DNA of 64,000 nucleotides, taken from contig NZ_QFFY01000006.1 in assembly GCF_003131205.1 (NCBI RefSeq), forward strand, positions 372,001 through 436,000. The letters are read 5' to 3'. The translations under genes and the position numbers were made by a program. Positions within the stretch are counted from its first letter, which is position 1. Each line of letters starts with the position of its first letter. The stretch is from Occallatibacter savannae (lineage in GTDB: Bacteria > Acidobacteriota > Terriglobia > Terriglobales > Acidobacteriaceae). The notes below the pieces were generated by a model. It had not been told where the DNA came from. It made no database searches and saw only the letters and a program-made list of their open reading frames with translations. This document shows positions 1-9,916 of this stretch, piece by piece.

Positions 1-310
1 CAGAGGGGAAGTCGGCTGCGACCTCGAGGGATCGGTTGTTGGTGTAGTCGTAGATGGACGCGGACCATCGAGCCGCCTGCGTATCGGCGGCGCGGTCGTC
101 TTTCTCTCCACTTTCGATAGGAAGAGTAGAGAGGATGCGGTAGCGGACTCCGGAGAGATGTTGCGCCAACGCGGCGCTTTCGAGCAGATTGCTGTGGAAG
201 ACACTCAACTGCTCGGTTGATGCCGCACCGATTGATGTGGCTTCGATGTTGTTCGCCGCTGGTTGCGGTGCGGGACGATCAGGGGTCGCATTCTGGTTGC
301 AATCACACAT
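1..310 (-). CDS. Hypothetical protein, N-terminal part, runs off left edge
   Basis: An open minus-strand frame begins with ATG at 308-310 and stays open to the window edge (about 103 codons), so only the N-terminus is visible. A strong Shine-Dalgarno AGGAGGT lies at 317-323, seven bases before the ATG, which fixes the start. The protein begins MCDCNQNATPDRPAPQPA, a short Pro/Ala/Asn-rich leader with two cysteines, followed by a more ordered acidic region. I do not recognise the family. It lies outside the left tRNA-like repeat, so it would belong to the flanking chromosome if the island interpretation is right. Confidence 0.6.
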   Translation of the reverse strand, partial: MCDCNQNATPDRPAPQPAANNIEATSIGAASTEQLSVFHSNLLESAALAQHLSGVRYRILSTLPIESGEKDDRAADTQAARWSASIYDYTNNRSLEVAADFPS

Positions 311-422
311 GTTTGCACCTCCTGCACAACTAGTGAAGGAGGGAATTCGAACGTTTCACACAGGAAACGACATGAGTTGTCCGTAGAGGGGCGGGCTCTA
401 TTGTTGAGGGCGGGCTGGAGGA

Positions 423-491
423 ATGGCGCAGAGGGAGGGATTCGAACCCCCGATAGAGTTACCCCTATGCCTGATTTCGAGTCAGGTGCAT
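423..491 (-). repeat. att-like fragment of tRNA-Ser (left copy)
   Basis: These 69 bases match 63261-63329 with one mismatch (C at 429, G at 63267). The matching part covers the CCA end, T arm, long variable arm and anticodon arm of tRNA-Ser(CGA). Homology stops in the D arm, and the sequence beyond 491 cannot rebuild the acceptor 5' half. It is therefore a 3' tRNA fragment, not a working gene. The two copies are in the same orientation, as expected for attL/attR made by a tyrosine recombinase acting on a tRNA 3' end. A decayed tRNA duplicate is the alternative. Confidence 0.75.
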
Positions 492-738
492 CGTCTAAAC
501 CCATCGTGTTTCCAGATCGTTGCAAAGGCTCAATTCGGCGGCGTCGCCTGGAGTGCCACACAACTTCTGATGGACCGCGTGAAGCGAGGAGGTATTATGC
601 GACGGAAAGAAATGCCCCGTTTATGGGATGTTCGGCCGTACAGAATAAATTTTCGCAAATCCTTCCCGAACCAAACTTACCGGGATGGTCCGCCGCTGAA
701 GCCCGCTGAGGGTATAGAGGTGACAGAGGAGGCGTGCC

Positions 739-976
739 ATGGAGATTCGCACAATCGGTAATGATTTGGGTAAGACGGTCTTTCACCTCGTAGGCGTCAA
801 CAGTGGCGGAGAAGTGGTAGTTCGCAAGAAGTGCTCTCGACTTCAGCTGCTTCGGTTTCACATCGAACGCCCCTTCCTGCCTGATCGGCATGGAGGCCTG
901 TGCAGGTTCCCCTCTTTCGCGGCAGAGCACTCCGGCGAAAGGTCACGATGTGCGGCTGATACCGAAGGACTCTGTG
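739..976 (+). mobile_element. IS110-family transposase, 5' fragment with frameshift
   Basis: The ATG at 739 follows an AGAGGAGG ribosome site and opens MEIRTIGNDLGKTVFHLVG, the conserved start of the IS110 DEDD transposase; the N in GNDLG sits where IS110 proteins usually have I. Around base 870 the reading frame shifts, and the homology continues as CLIGMEACAG (about 878-907) and GHDVRLIP (to about 976). The rest of the DEDD domain and the whole C-terminal transposase_20 domain are missing. It is an inactive remnant about 250 bp inside the left att-like repeat. Confidence 0.75.
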
Positions 977-1474
977 CTGCGACTCCGTCACACACGATCG
1001 AAAAACATAGTATCGGGAGGAAAGCCAGGCGGCTGCGGAGAGTCATTTGGTTCCTTTGCTGAATGGAGCCATTCAATCCTACCCCTCCGGCGTAACGCAT
1101 CGAGCATAGTGACAGTACTCCCCTCTCTGGAGGTCTTTCAAGAAACGCCAAAGAAATTTCAGCGTCAGACCCGTCGCCGTATTCAACAGTGAAAACTGCT
1201 GGTTTGTCCGAATGGTTCATCCCGACAATGTCGCCGATTCTGCCGCTATACAGAGGTTGCGATTCCAAGGCGCAATACGATCCGAACGCCGAAATGACCT
1301 GTACATGTGGGTCTGTTTTGCTGGACAGCTCCGAAAGAAGCAATTCGAAGAAGTAAATGACTCAACAGTGGCAGTGTGGGTCACGCAGCTTTCGGGATCG
1401 AGTGCTACACTTCCGGCATTCCATGCAGTTGATCGCCATCGCTTTGAAATGGGGTGGCGTGTGTTGAGGTGCTC
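977..1474. other. Intergenic, no firm gene
   Basis: Apart from the tail of the IS110 remnant there is no convincing coding signal here. A minus-strand frame reaching TTG at 1343 gives a plausible-looking 60-70 residue stretch, but it has no ribosome site and runs into the transposase remnant antisense, so it was not called. The last 10 bases include GAGG just before the start of the next gene. Confidence 0.4.
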
Positions 1475-4400
1475 ATGCGTCAACCGTTCTCCCGCGTTTC
1501 GGGGACGACGCACTCCGTCTTGTCCTGGTTCTCATCGCGCACCCCTTCCTTGAAGAATCGAGCTGCGCTACCGGCCTTAGCTCTGGCTTTTATCTCAGGG
1601 GGCGATGCGGCCGCTCAGAGCAAGATAGCCACCACCATTACGCTCGCCGTGTCAACGAGTGCCGGATCAACTACAAGTGTTCCCTCCGGAACTGTAGTCA
1701 CACTCGCCGCCACGGTGACGCCTGCCAGCGGCTCCATTGGCGCCGGGCAAGTCAATTTCTGCGATTCAACCGCGTCTCATTGTACGGATATCCATCTGCT
1801 GGGAACCGCGCAAGTGACCAGTGGCGGCAAAGCCACGCTGAAGCTGCGTCCCGGTATTGGGAGCCACACATACAAGGCGTCATTCGCGGGAACTGCCACG
1901 AACGCGGGGAGCACCTCGGCATCCAGTTCTCCTCTGGCAGTGACTGGAAAATTCTCAAGCACCACGACAATCGCGCAGGCAGGGGTCGTCGGTGCCTACA
2001 CTCTTACCGCTACCGTAGCGGGTGATCCCTCCATCGTCAGCGCTGCGGATCCCACCGGAACAGTCTCCTTTGTAGATGCCAGCTATTCGAACCAGGTGCT
2101 GACAACGGTAAATCTTGGCACCGCGACGCGCGGACTTAGCTTCTTCAATGCAAGCAATCCTGCAACGGTGCCCGAGCCTAACGTGGCTGCAGCAGCCGAC
2201 TTTAATGGAGATGGAATCGTCGACCTTGCAGTTTCAAATTCCAACTCGGGTGCAACGAACCTTACGATTCTGCTAGGCAAAGGCGATGGCACGTTCTCGC
2301 CAACGCCCACAAGCCCCACGGTAGGCTTGTATCCGGACGGCATTGCAATCGCGGACTTCAATAGTGATGGTGTCGCCGACCTCGCCGTCACGAGCGTTGA
2401 CCAGAATGAGGTCATCATCCTTCTGGGTAATGGAGACGGCACATTCAATGCCGGTCCTATCCTCCCGACCTCCGCAACTCCGCAGTCCATCGCCACTGCG
2501 GACTTCGATGGAGACGGCTTGGCTGATCTGGCCGTGGTGAACGGAAGCAACGCATCGATTTTCCTCGGCAAAGGGGACGGTACCTTCAAGCCTTCGATCA
2601 CGGTCGCTTCGGTGGGTTCATCTCCCGTCGGGCTTGGAGTTGGCGACTTCAATCGCGACGGAATTCCTGATCTGGCTGTGGTCGACACGCTGCAGAGTGC
2701 ACCAGTGAGAATGTTCCTGGGCAATGGCGATGGCACCTTCACCGCCGGTGCGAATTATGCCATTACCGGCGACTCGCCGGTCGGAATCTGCGTCGGCGAT
2801 TTCAATAGCGATGGATTTCTGGATCTTGCTGTCACCAATTACAGCAATGCCAGCCGCGATGCGATTGCGATCCTCCTCGGTAATGGCGATGGATCATTCA
2901 AGACGCCAGTCTTTTACGCCGGCAGCGGGTTGAGTTATCGAACTGTTGCCATCGCGGATTTCAACGGAGACGGGATTCCAGATCTCGTTGCTGCCCAGTT
3001 TTGGTCCGGACCAGGATCGATTTTCATTGGCAATGGCAACGGGACTTTCCAGACGGCGGCGCCCATTGCAGCGAGCGTGCCTTTCAGCTCCGGCTATGTT
3101 GCCGTGGCGGATTACAACGGGGATGGAATTCCTGATCTCGCGCTACCGAACCAGGATGTAAGCGGCACCATTGCAATCCTGCTGACCCAGAATACGCGGA
3201 CCGTCAACACTGAACTGGCCAACCCCACCCTAACTGGTCCAGCGCCGCACAATGTGAAGGCCTCCTATCCCGGCGACAACAACTACCTAGCCAGCGAGTC
3301 AACCACGACCACGCTGGACGTCCAGGTAGCGACACCCGTGCTTTCAGTGCCTGCCGGTATATATACAACAGCACAGACGCTGACGATTACGGATGCCACG
3401 CCAGGCGCGGAGATCTACTACTACTCATACGGCATCATCAACACGCCCGGCTACGTCCGCTACACCGGCCCCATTGCACTGGCACAGGGCGGCAGCTTGT
3501 TCATTGAGGTGTACGCCACAGAGACGGGTTACCAGAATTCCAACCCGGTGTACGCAAACTACTCGCTCAACTTTCCCGCTACTGCCACGCCTTCCATATC
3601 GCAACCAGGTGGATACTACGCGGGAGCGCAAAGCGTTACCATCACTGACTCCGATCCGGCAGCGAAGATTTACTACACAACGAACGGCTCTGTACCCTCC
3701 ACCAGTTCGAACCTGTACACCGGGCCGGTTACGGTTTCGTCCTCGCAAACCATCGTCGCCGCGGCACTTTCGTATGGACGCGCCTTCAGTCCGGTGGTTG
3801 AAGCGCAGTATCTCATCGGCGGCTCTCCGGTGTCGCTCATCTACTCAATCGGTGGGACTGGCGTTCAGGGCTATACGGGTAATGGCGGCCCCGCAACGTT
3901 GGCCCAGACCTTCTACATCTCTGGGCTAGCGAGAGATGCTGCTGGAAATTTCTACTTCAGTGACGAAGCCAGTCACGTGGTTCGGAAGATTGCCGCGGGA
4001 ACCGGAACACTGACCGTATTGGCGGGCAATGAGTACAACGGCAACTCTGGCGACGGCGGTCCGGCAACCAGCGCCGAACTTGGCAGCCCTTCCCTTCTAG
4101 CAATCGACGGCTCAGGTCTCTACATCGCAGATCTTTCTAATCTGAATATCCGCCGAGTCGACCTAAATTCTGGAACTATCAGTACCTACGCAGGAAATGG
4201 AACGGGTTCAGCGAGCGGAAACGGGGGCCCCGCAACAGCCGCCGGGATCGGGTACATCAAGGGGCTCGCGTTCGACTCGTCGCACAATCTGTTCCTCACC
4301 GACTATTTTTCGGTTCGGGAGATAAACGCCAGCACTGGAATCATTACAGGATTGACCCCAACCTACTTCGGATATGCCGGAGATGGCGGGCCGGTCTCCA

Positions 4401-7162
4401 GTGCGACGTTCCGCACCCCGCTTGGCATTACCTTCGATGCTGCCGGAAACCTCTATATCGCGGATGCAGGAAATGAACTGATCAGGAAAGTCACCGCGGT
4501 CGGAGGCGTGATTACCCCGTCCAGCATCGTCAGCACGGTAGCGGGCACTCCTCCCGCGCAGAACGCCTATCCCAGCGGCGGGTACTCGGGCGACGGCGGC
4601 CCGGCAACGAGCGCCGCGCTCAATAACCCGAATGCGCTCGCGGTGGACGGTGCGGGCAATCTCTACATCTCGGATGAATACAACAGTGTGGTTCGCAAGG
4701 TAGACGCGACAACCGGCATCATCTCCACGGCGGTTGGCAACGGCTCACGTTGCTCTTTCCAGAACGGCGATGGCGGAGCTGCGTCCAGTTCTGCGCTTTG
4801 CTTTCCCCTCGCGATGATCATCGATGGCACAGGCGACATCTTCCTGGCGGACAACGATCGAGTACGAGAGGTGGTGCCCGCGGCCTTGCCCCCCTCCACG
4901 CCGGCAGCGACGCCAACTTTCAGCGTACAAGGCGGTACCTACGCCACGCCGCAGACCGTCACCATTTCAGATTCCACGCCCGGCGCTTCAATCTACGTCA
5001 CGCTTGATGGATCAGCGCCTACGTCGAACAACAGCATCGGCTATAGCGTGCCGCTCGAAGTGATGGGGAAGGTGACGTTGAAGGCGGTTGCCGTGGCGCC
5101 CGGTTATGCAATCAGCGCACCAGCTTCGCAGACCTACAACGTGACCGCTCCCGCGCCCGTCATCAGGACCATCGCAGGAACGGGCGATTATGCGACGAGC
5201 CTGAGCGGAACGCCAGCTTTGAACCTGAATTTCTTCAGCGTTCAAGGCATTGCAATCGACGCAGCAGGGAACTTGTACGTTTCCGATTCGACGGCTTGCC
5301 GCGTATGGAAGATCGACGCGGCAACCGGTGTCGGATCAATATACGCAGGGTCCGGGATATGCAGCTATTACGGCGATGGCGGGCCAGCCACGCTCGCAAA
5401 CCTCTATGCACCCGAAGGGCTGGCGTTCGACAGCGCCGGTAATCTGTACATTGCTGAGACCGCTACCGGCGTGATCCGCAAGATAACTACGAGCACAGGA
5501 GTAATCTCTACGGTGGCGGGTACGTATCAGGCCAGTTCCAACAGCGATATCGGAGACGGAGGCCCTGCCACTTCCGCGCACCTGTCGAATCCCGCCTCAA
5601 TCGCATTTGACGGCGCCGACAATCTGTACATCGGCGACACATACCACTACAGGGTCCGCAAAGTTCTCGCGAGCACGGGCGTCATCAGCACCGTAGCAGG
5701 CAACGGAACGGCCGCGAGTACGGGAGATGGCGGACCCGCAACGAGCGCGGGCCTGGATCAGCCGTTCGCTATTGCACTGGACTCAGCTAACAACATCTAC
5801 ATTGGCGACAATTCCGGCGGCAAGATACGCAAAGTCAGCTCAGCTACCGGCCTTATCAGCACCATCGCGGGAATCAAGGATCTCAGCGGTGAAATAGGCG
5901 ACGGCGGGCCCGCAACGAATGCCGAGGTGAATGCACGCGCTCTCACCATTGGCCCGGACGGCAATCTCTTTATCTCCAACGGCCCCGGGGAGATCCGCGA
6001 ACTCAACCTGAGCACCGGAGTTGTATCCCGGGTGGCGGGCATAGGACTTCCGGGATACAGCGGAGATGGAGGAGCAGCCGCGGTTGCACAGCTTTACTAT
6101 CCGAACCAGATTGCATTCGACAAGGCAGGTAACTTGTATGTCGCCGATTCGATGCTGCGCGTCCGAGAGGTGTTCGCCGTTACGAAACCGACTGCGACCC
6201 CAACCTTCAGCGTGCCGTCGGGGACGTATGCAGGCCCGCAAACCATAACGATTAGTGATGCCACGCCAAATGCAACTATTTACTACACGACTGATGGGAC
6301 TGCTCCAACGACGACATCGAGCATCTACTCGTCACCGATCACGGTGAGCGCGTCGGAAACGATTGAGGCGATCGCAGTCGCGACAGGCTATACGCAAAGC
6401 GCCGCTGCAACAGCCACTTACGTGATCTCCGTGGTCCCACCCGCACCGGGCATCGCTAGCCTGTCCCCCGCTTACATCAGTGCCGGATCAGGGCAGTTCA
6501 CGTTGTCCGTGAAAGGATCTGCATTTACAAACGGTTCTACTGTCTTCTGGGGAGCGTCGGCACTAGCGACGCAATATGTCGACGCAACACAGTTGATCGC
6601 TACTGTTCCTGCAGCCAACGTAGCGAGTGCAGGCGTCGCTTCAGTTAACGTTCAAATTCCAACAGGCCCGACCTCGAACACACTGCAATTCGAGATCGAC
6701 AGTCCGGGGTCGAACACACCGCCGTCGTTCTTGCCGTCTGCGGCCACCGCTACAGCAGGTTCAACAGCCACTTACAGTGTGACACTGCCCTCGGGCGCCA
6801 CGAACGTGACCGTGAACTGCCTGAATTTGCCTGCTGGCTCGTCGTGCAGCTATTCATCAGGTACGCTGAGCATTACTACCTCATCATCTACTCCGAAGGG
6901 TACGTTTTTGATCACAGTGGTGTTCAGTGAGACCTTACCAGGCGCCGCCGCACTGATCCTATTCCCGCTACTGCTCGCACCCTTGTGTAGAGGGAGAGGG
7001 CGAAGACGGTCTTCGATTCTGTTCTTCGGAGCTCTCTTCATGACTGGTCTGATCATCCTGGGTTGTGGAGGAGGCGGGGGTAGCAGCGGCGGAGATTCTA
7101 ATCCGCCACCGCAGACTCACCAGGTAACGAGTTCAGGGACAGTCACGCTGACAGTCAAATGA
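1475..7162 (+). CDS. Giant exported FG-GAP / NHL-propeller / chitobiase-C mosaic protein
   Basis: About 1895 aa. I chose ATG 1475 (GAGG five bases upstream) over an in-frame GTG at 1454. A positively charged N-region and hydrophobic stretch ending AAAQS look like a signal peptide. Domains in order (numbered from the GTG frame): Ig-like repeat around 60-165; seven FG-GAP/VCBS-type repeats with DFNGDGIPDL calcium-loop motifs, about 245-560; two chitobiase/hexosaminidase C-terminal-like (Fn3-assoc) domains, about 628-790; six NHL/teneurin-like blades with GDGGPATSA motifs, about 794-1140; a third chitobiase-C domain near 1152; five more NHL blades, 1236-1570; a fourth chitobiase-C domain near 1580; an IPT/TIG domain, 1665-1750. 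The C-terminus has two hydrophobic segments around a basic patch and a glycine run after ILGCGGG. It is probably cell-surface or secreted and may bind polymers; no catalytic motif was seen. Confidence 0.85.
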   Translation: MRQPFSRVSGTTHSVLSWFSSRTPSLKNRAALPALALAFISGGDAAAQSKIATTITLAVSTSAGSTTSVPSGTVVTLAATVTPASGSIGAGQVNFCDSTASHCTDIHLLGTAQVTSGGKATLKLRPGIGSHTYKASFAGTATNAGSTSASSSPLAVTGKFSSTTTIAQAGVVGAYTLTATVAGDPSIVSAADPTGTVSFVDASYSNQVLTTVNLGTATRGLSFFNASNPATVPEPNVAAAADFNGDGIVDLAVSNSNSGATNLTILLGKGDGTFSPTPTSPTVGLYPDGIAIADFNSDGVADLAVTSVDQNEVIILLGNGDGTFNAGPILPTSATPQSIATADFDGDGLADLAVVNGSNASIFLGKGDGTFKPSITVASVGSSPVGLGVGDFNRDGIPDLAVVDTLQSAPVRMFLGNGDGTFTAGANYAITGDSPVGICVGDFNSDGFLDLAVTNYSNASRDAIAILLGNGDGSFKTPVFYAGSGLSYRTVAIADFNGDGIPDLVAAQFWSGPGSIFIGNGNGTFQTAAPIAASVPFSSGYVAVADYNGDGIPDLALPNQDVSGTIAILLTQNTRTVNTELANPTLTGPAPHNVKASYPGDNNYLASESTTTTLDVQVATPVLSVPAGIYTTAQTLTITDATPGAEIYYYSYGIINTPGYVRYTGPIALAQGGSLFIEVYATETGYQNSNPVYANYSLNFPATATPSISQPGGYYAGAQSVTITDSDPAAKIYYTTNGSVPSTSSNLYTGPVTVSSSQTIVAAALSYGRAFSPVVEAQYLIGGSPVSLIYSIGGTGVQGYTGNGGPATLAQTFYISGLARDAAGNFYFSDEASHVVRKIAAGTGTLTVLAGNEYNGNSGDGGPATSAELGSPSLLAIDGSGLYIADLSNLNIRRVDLNSGTISTYAGNGTGSASGNGGPATAAGIGYIKGLAFDSSHNLFLTDYFSVREINASTGIITGLTPTYFGYAGDGGPVSSATFRTPLGITFDAAGNLYIADAGNELIRKVTAVGGVITPSSIVSTVAGTPPAQNAYPSGGYSGDGGPATSAALNNPNALAVDGAGNLYISDEYNSVVRKVDATTGIISTAVGNGSRCSFQNGDGGAASSSALCFPLAMIIDGTGDIFLADNDRVREVVPAALPPSTPAATPTFSVQGGTYATPQTVTISDSTPGASIYVTLDGSAPTSNNSIGYSVPLEVMGKVTLKAVAVAPGYAISAPASQTYNVTAPAPVIRTIAGTGDYATSLSGTPALNLNFFSVQGIAIDAAGNLYVSDSTACRVWKIDAATGVGSIYAGSGICSYYGDGGPATLANLYAPEGLAFDSAGNLYIAETATGVIRKITTSTGVISTVAGTYQASSNSDIGDGGPATSAHLSNPASIAFDGADNLYIGDTYHYRVRKVLASTGVISTVAGNGTAASTGDGGPATSAGLDQPFAIALDSANNIYIGDNSGGKIRKVSSATGLISTIAGIKDLSGEIGDGGPATNAEVNARALTIGPDGNLFISNGPGEIRELNLSTGVVSRVAGIGLPGYSGDGGAAAVAQLYYPNQIAFDKAGNLYVADSMLRVREVFAVTKPTATPTFSVPSGTYAGPQTITISDATPNATIYYTTDGTAPTTTSSIYSSPITVSASETIEAIAVATGYTQSAAATATYVISVVPPAPGIASLSPAYISAGSGQFTLSVKGSAFTNGSTVFWGASALATQYVDATQLIATVPAANVASAGVASVNVQIPTGPTSNTLQFEIDSPGSNTPPSFLPSAATATAGSTATYSVTLPSGATNVTVNCLNLPAGSSCSYSSGTLSITTSSSTPKGTFLITVVFSETLPGAAALILFPLLLAPLCRGRGRRRSSILFFGALFMTGLIILGCGGGGGSSGGDSNPPPQTHQVTSSGTVTLTVK

Positions 7163-7438
7163 GGAGTGGATCACACTGTAACTACATCAGGATAGATCTG
7201 GAATTGACTCCGATCCGAATCTGATTAGCGAATACGAAGTTGGAGCGATGCCAACAGCGTGCCTCCTACTTCGGTCGCTTGATTTTGCGCGTCTGTTCGG
7301 ACGCGGACTTTTCGCTTGTGAAGTTCTGAGGGTGCTGTCGCCGATATGAAGATGCGAAGGAATGTGCTTTTCTCTCCAGCGCGCGCCGCTCGCTACTTCA
7401 TGAAAGCTCGCGAGCGATGAAGTAAGAAGCTGGAATCT
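7163..7438. other. Intergenic region after the mosaic gene
   Basis: No reading frame with a ribosome site or recognisable product, and no clear rho-independent terminator directly after the mosaic gene. The GATGAAGTAAGAAG-type sequence at 7395-7430 is the far end of the PD40 pseudogene on the other strand or unrelated spacer. Confidence 0.35.
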
Positions 7439-8815
7439 TCAGAACTGTATGCTCCAGATATTGCTGCTGAATGAGAAGCCTGGCATCGCCGCGAGGTGAC
7501 CGTCAGGGGACGGTATAGCCCAGATTCTGTTATCACCTTTTGGCTTCCAAAGCACTTTTGCGTTCCCATGAAGATCAAAATGCAACAGAACTGTTGCGGC
7601 GGATCTGCTCGTCGTGAAGACGCCCTTCCCATCGGCCCGTCTCAATCGAGCGCCTCTAAGCCACTCCATCCCTTCACGAGGATTGTCCGATCCTGGTGCG
7701 ATCGCAGGGAGGGCACGTGAATCTGTGATTCTCCCTGTTTAAGGACAGCAATCGTGTCGCCCTGCGGGGAGATATCCCGGCCGTAAGTCTTCGCTGGGTC
7801 ATCGACTTTGAAACGCGCCAGCTCACCTTTTCCCCCGCTCCCCGGATCGAACGCAGTGAATATTAGTTGGTCCTTTTCCTTGATAGCGATGGCACATGGG
7901 TGAAAGGGGAACTCTGGCGCAGCGTGGAGTGTCGTAGAGAGCAGCTATCAATATTCGCTCGGGCGCTCGGCGCCAGAGAGCCTCCCGTATAAATCGATTG
8001 CGGCGCCACCCACATAATTCGGAGTATGGGGTGCGTAGACAAGCCAAGCGCCATCGGGAGTAACACGAGGAAGATCGATCCTAAGCCGGAGGTGGTGATC
8101 CCGGTCAGTACGGCTCGGCACTCTGGCTCCCAAGACGCTGACGGTAGAATCCCCACTTACCTTCCCGTCTGGAGACAAAAATGACCTCGCGGCCATCAGT
8201 TGTCCAAGCAGCAGGAAACTCGCGACTGTCCGTCGATGTGAAATGCTGAGGATGGCTGATTCGGATAGCAGCGGGATCGACGTCGGCCATAGATTCCGAA
8301 GTCCGAAAGCCTGCTTCAGGGAATAGAGCCTCTTGCCATCTGAGGTCGCCGATATTGACGAGACGCAGTTGCCAGCGTTCTTGGGCAGTTCTTGCGCAAG
8401 GGACATTCGTGTGAAGGCACGGCCCAATTCGGCCAGGCAAGAGTGGCAGAACTCGCCGTTGAGGCTCGACTCGCGTGTCAGATAGAGTATTCCCCAGTCG
8501 TGATGCAATATGACACTCTGCACTGAGGGGCTGGAAAATAGTACCCTCGCACCGGAGTGTTCGAGGTCTTGAACTTCAATTGAATTCTGGATCTCGCTCG
8601 GACCGGGGATACTTTTCATGTCGACGAGGTGCGATCCGTCGGGGGACCACGTAATATACGTGAACCAGTTCTTGCCCCCTGCATCAGCCACCTTCCTCGC
8701 TCGCGCGCCATCCGGGTCGGCGACCCACATCACCCTTTCGTCTTCGGTGGTATATGCGAACTGTGAACCGTCAGGCGAGGTAGACCAGGCGACGGCACCC
8801 CTTCACACCATTAGA
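7439..8815 (-). pseudogene. PD40/TolB-type beta-propeller regulator remnant, several frameshifts
   Basis: Reading leftward, frame-hopping segments match the PD40 propeller found at the C-terminus of acidobacterial kinases and winged-helix regulators. AWSTSPDGSQFAYTTED lies near 8800-8750, TYITWSPDGSHL near 8650, and REFPAAWTTDGREVIF then GKWGFYRQ near 8230-8130 in a different frame. The original frame resumes with LPRVTPDGAWLVYAPH near 8060. The terminal blade (VLWKPKGDNRIWAIPSPDG) near 7540 is in another frame. No N-terminal DNA-binding or kinase domain is attached. At least three frame changes and no usable start mean it is not functional. Confidence 0.65.
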
Positions 8816-8980
8816 AGAATCGGATGCGATGTTGATTGAAAGCAAACGCGAATTTTGATCTATTGAAACAGGCGCAGTTCTGGTGAACGCATTCTGCATA
8901 TCATCTTTACGGAGATCTGAACTCGGGCAGCCTCAATACACCAACTTCTCGACAGCTGCTTGGCGTTGTCGGCGTTGCGG

Positions 8981-9019
8981 AGCCAACATGAAGAGCCAAC
9001 ATGAAGAGCCAACATGAAC
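8981..9019 (+). repeat. Three 13-bp tandem repeats (AGCCAACATGAAG)
   Basis: Three head-to-tail copies of AGCCAACATGAAG occupy 8981-8993, 8994-9006 and 9007-9019; the last ends in C instead of G. They lie in the decayed segment between the PD40 and integrase remnants. There are no spacers, so this is a simple replication-slippage repeat, not a CRISPR or iteron array. Confidence 0.8.
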
Positions 9020-9289
9020 CAACCTCACCGCATAACATCTGGCATTTCGATGTCCCGACACTTCATGACAACAACCCTATCCAAACGCCAGCGAAGATGT
9101 GACCACACGTCTTCGCACACCTGTAACCTCGACACGAACTTGCGGACTGATCAACTGTTCTTGCTTGCATGCAGTCCACGAAATCGCTCCATCCTGACAG
9201 ATGCATCAGCCTTTCGCCTTATCCCGACCGGATCAGCCAGCTTCCTTACCAATTCACACAGGTCAGTTCGCCACTCTAGCTCCATAGCA

Positions 9290-9720
9290 GCGCCCGCCAC
9301 TGCCAGCGACTTCCTTCTAGTCTCCTTATGGTGGCCTGTACTGCTGGGAAAGAGATAGGTGCGAGGCTTCTTCCACCGCCAGTACTCGCGCAATGTCTCG
9401 AGCAGTGCCGGGCTGAGCGGAATGTCGCGACCGCCGCCACCCTTGCAACGTTCCACGCGGATCATCATGCGCCGGCTGTCGATGTCGCTCACCTTCAGCA
9501 GCGATACTTCCATCCGCCGCATGGCTCTAGGAGTGAACCTATTCCGGCTTGGGAGAATATGGAGCCAGTTCTTGAAGACTTGATCGATCTCGTTTGGGAG
9601 TAATGTCCAGGCTGGTGCGCAGCGTGTGGATGTAGTCACTGGTGCTCACGACCTGCCAGTCACTGGCGAACAGTATGCGGGAAAAGCCGACGACCGGGAG
9701 CACCTGTGCTTCAAGCTAGT
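9290..9720 (-). pseudogene. Tyrosine-recombinase fragment fused to an amidohydrolase remnant
   Basis: Reading leftward from about 9715, one frame gives FSRILFASDWQVV then HTLRTSL, resembling the metal-binding C-terminal end of amidohydrolase-2 enzymes (usually RIMFGSDWPV). A frame change at about 9610 continues as PNEIDQVFKNW. From about 9530 the same frame becomes MRRMEVSLLKVSDIDSRRM, then GRDIPLSPALLETLREYWR, then YLFPSS, the central part of an XerC-like tyrosine integrase of the kind found with IS91-type elements. The catalytic HxLRH and Tyr box is missing. Both parts are non-functional. The amidohydrolase assignment is weaker than the integrase one. Confidence 0.6.
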
Positions 9721-9916
9721 TTAGCTCCATAGAAGGCCAACAGCAGAACAGAGAACATGCACGTGCCGATATTGCGTTACCTATTCGGTTGCGTCACGCC
9801 TCGTGTCAAGGACTTTGCCTTGGACCGCCTGACTCGGAGATAACTTGCAAGCGAGAGGATGTGGCGTTGGTTGTCGTTAACTTCACCGGTGCCTGAATGT
9901 AAGGCAAAGACGGCTT

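Noticed and set aside
205..561. Minus-strand 118-codon frame and its counterpart at 63259-63936 containing the PDSKSGIGVTLSGVRIPP motif
   Set aside because: This peptide is the translation of the tRNA-Ser sequence itself, a known annotation artefact.
858..1343. 161-codon minus-strand frame starting at TTG
   Set aside because: No ribosome site; it overlaps the IS110 remnant antisense and I recognise no family.
2083..2742. 219-codon minus-strand frame with repeated SPLPR
   Set aside because: The repeats mirror FG-GAP repeats of the plus-strand gene; it is their reverse translation.
8981..9019. Possible CRISPR or plasmid iterons
   Set aside because: Units are 13 bp, contiguous, only three copies, with no spacers and no cas or rep gene nearby.
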